Part shown: positions 63,485-64,000 of the stretch, piece by piece
Layout: the number at the start of each line of letters is the position of its first letter
Position numbering within the stretch: position 1 is the stretch's first letter
Assembly: GCA_016197225.1 (NCBI GenBank)
Contig: JACPWC010000126.1
Span: 1-64,000 of the forward strand
Reading direction: 5' to 3'
Length of the DNA stretch: 64,000 nucleotides
DNA from: Chloroflexota bacterium
GTDB taxonomy: Bacteria; Chloroflexota; Anaerolineae; Anaerolineales; VGOW01
Position numbers and translations under genes: made by a program
The notes under the pieces: generated by a model
What the model was told of the DNA's origin: nothing
Databases searched by the model: none
What the model saw: only the letters and a program-made list of their open reading frames with translations

Positions 63485-64000
63485 TGACGATTATATAGCA
63501 AAACAGCTATCGCAAACTGCGGGAGAGCCAGCATTCTTTTCCAGCGCCAGGGCTGGCGAATGAGGCGGTGCAGCCACTCCAGCCCAAGCTTCTGCATCCA
63601 GCGCGGCGCGCGCTCGGCCACGCCGGCGACGAAGTCGAATGCCCCGCCCACGCCCATCATCACCGGCACGCGCAAGCGGTCGCGGTTGCGGGCGATCCAC
63701 TTGTCTTGCGCCGGAGCGCCGTAAGCCACCAACAACACGTCGGGCCGCGCGGCGCGGATGCGGGCGGTAATGGCTTCCTCTTCTTTTGAATCAGGCGACC
63801 CGGCCCACGTTCCGGCGACGATCAAGTTGGGATGACGTGATTTGAGAATGGATGCAGTTTGATCGGCCACGCCCTCCGCCGCTCCCAACAAAAACAGCCG
63901 CCACCCATGTTTGGCCGCCTCTGTTGCAATGGCCGGAACCAGGTCCGACCCGGCCACCCGCTCGCGCAGAGGCTCGCCCAACACTTTAGACGCCCACAGC
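63481..64000 (-). CDS. WecG/TagA/CpsF-family glycosyltransferase (partial)
   Basis: The C-terminal part (about 172 residues) of a GT26 enzyme that adds ManNAc-type sugars to lipid-linked precursors in cell-surface polymer synthesis. The visible part has LREERVAGSDL-like LRERVAGSDLVP, GWRLFLLGAAEGVADQTASI, LLVAYGAPAQDKWIARN and MMGVGGAFDFVAGVAERAPR, ending in the conserved WLHRLIRQPWRWKRM. The 5' end lies beyond the window; the GTG at 63984 is internal, as the reading frame continues upstream with WASKVLGEP. The stop overlaps the small winged-helix gene. Confidence 0.92.
   Translation of the reverse strand, partial: LWASKVLGEPLRERVAGSDLVPAIATEAAKHGWRLFLLGAAEGVADQTASILKSRHPNLIVAGTWAGSPDSKEEEAITARIRAARPDVLLVAYGAPAQDKWIARNRDRLRVPVMMGVGGAFDFVAGVAERAPRWMQKLGLEWLHRLIRQPWRWKRMLALPQFAIAVLLYNRQ

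Overview
The window is GC-rich chromosomal DNA from a bacterium, most likely a Chloroflexota lineage such as Anaerolineae. This is inferred from very large multi-PAS/GAF histidine kinases, Thr/Pro-rich tails on envelope proteins, many short palindromic elements between genes, and several -10 hexamers so close to start codons that the mRNAs would be leaderless. There is no 16S gene, so the taxonomy is an inference. There is no phage, transposase or CRISPR array.

0-7.7 kb (housekeeping): selA (selenocysteine synthase), a small membrane protein, a DUF4258/YgiT-type toxin-antitoxin pair whose toxin is frameshifted, an ABC-F ATPase, a LytR-CpsA-Psr protein, a RodZ-like HTH membrane protein and ribosomal protein L9. 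selA carries a perfect 33-nt palindrome in frame. A second palindrome of the same 16-1-16 build lies between tRNA-Val and uvrC at 24.46 kb.

7.7-50.1 kb (signalling): most of this stretch is minus-strand two-component genes. There are eight large histidine kinases, two membrane GAF sensors with no output domain, a STAS-like protein, and six genes ending in or consisting of receiver domains. Two of these are winged-helix regulators, one is a receiver-adenylate cyclase, two are stand-alone receivers, and one is a PLP enzyme of the threonine synthase family fused to a receiver. Scattered among them are a luciferase-like oxidoreductase, a FlgN-like protein, tRNA-Val(CAC), uvrC (plus strand), a STAND ATPase and an EutQ cupin that sits directly behind the receiver-cyclase.

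50.3-63.1 kb (ethanolamine microcompartment and glycerol): a minus-strand run with an unknown membrane protein, eutA, an APC-family permease, an FGGY glycerol kinase, a GlpA-like dehydrogenase, a partner FAD oxidoreductase, eutB, a coiled-coil gene, eutC, eutL and eutM. Together they would import and deaminate ethanolamine in or at a shell and oxidise glycerol through glycerol-3-phosphate. One reading is joint use of both halves of the phosphatidylethanolamine headgroup. Aldehyde dehydrogenase, phosphotransacetylase and vertex-protein genes are not in the window. Perfect hairpins built from ATTGGAG/ATTAGAG units sit at three gene junctions here. The window ends in a WecG/TagA-type glycosyltransferase cut by the edge.

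The strongest candidates for something new are the threonine synthase-receiver fusion, the coiled-coil gene between eutB and eutC, the eut-glycerol gene union, and the palindromic elements that have entered or end reading frames.
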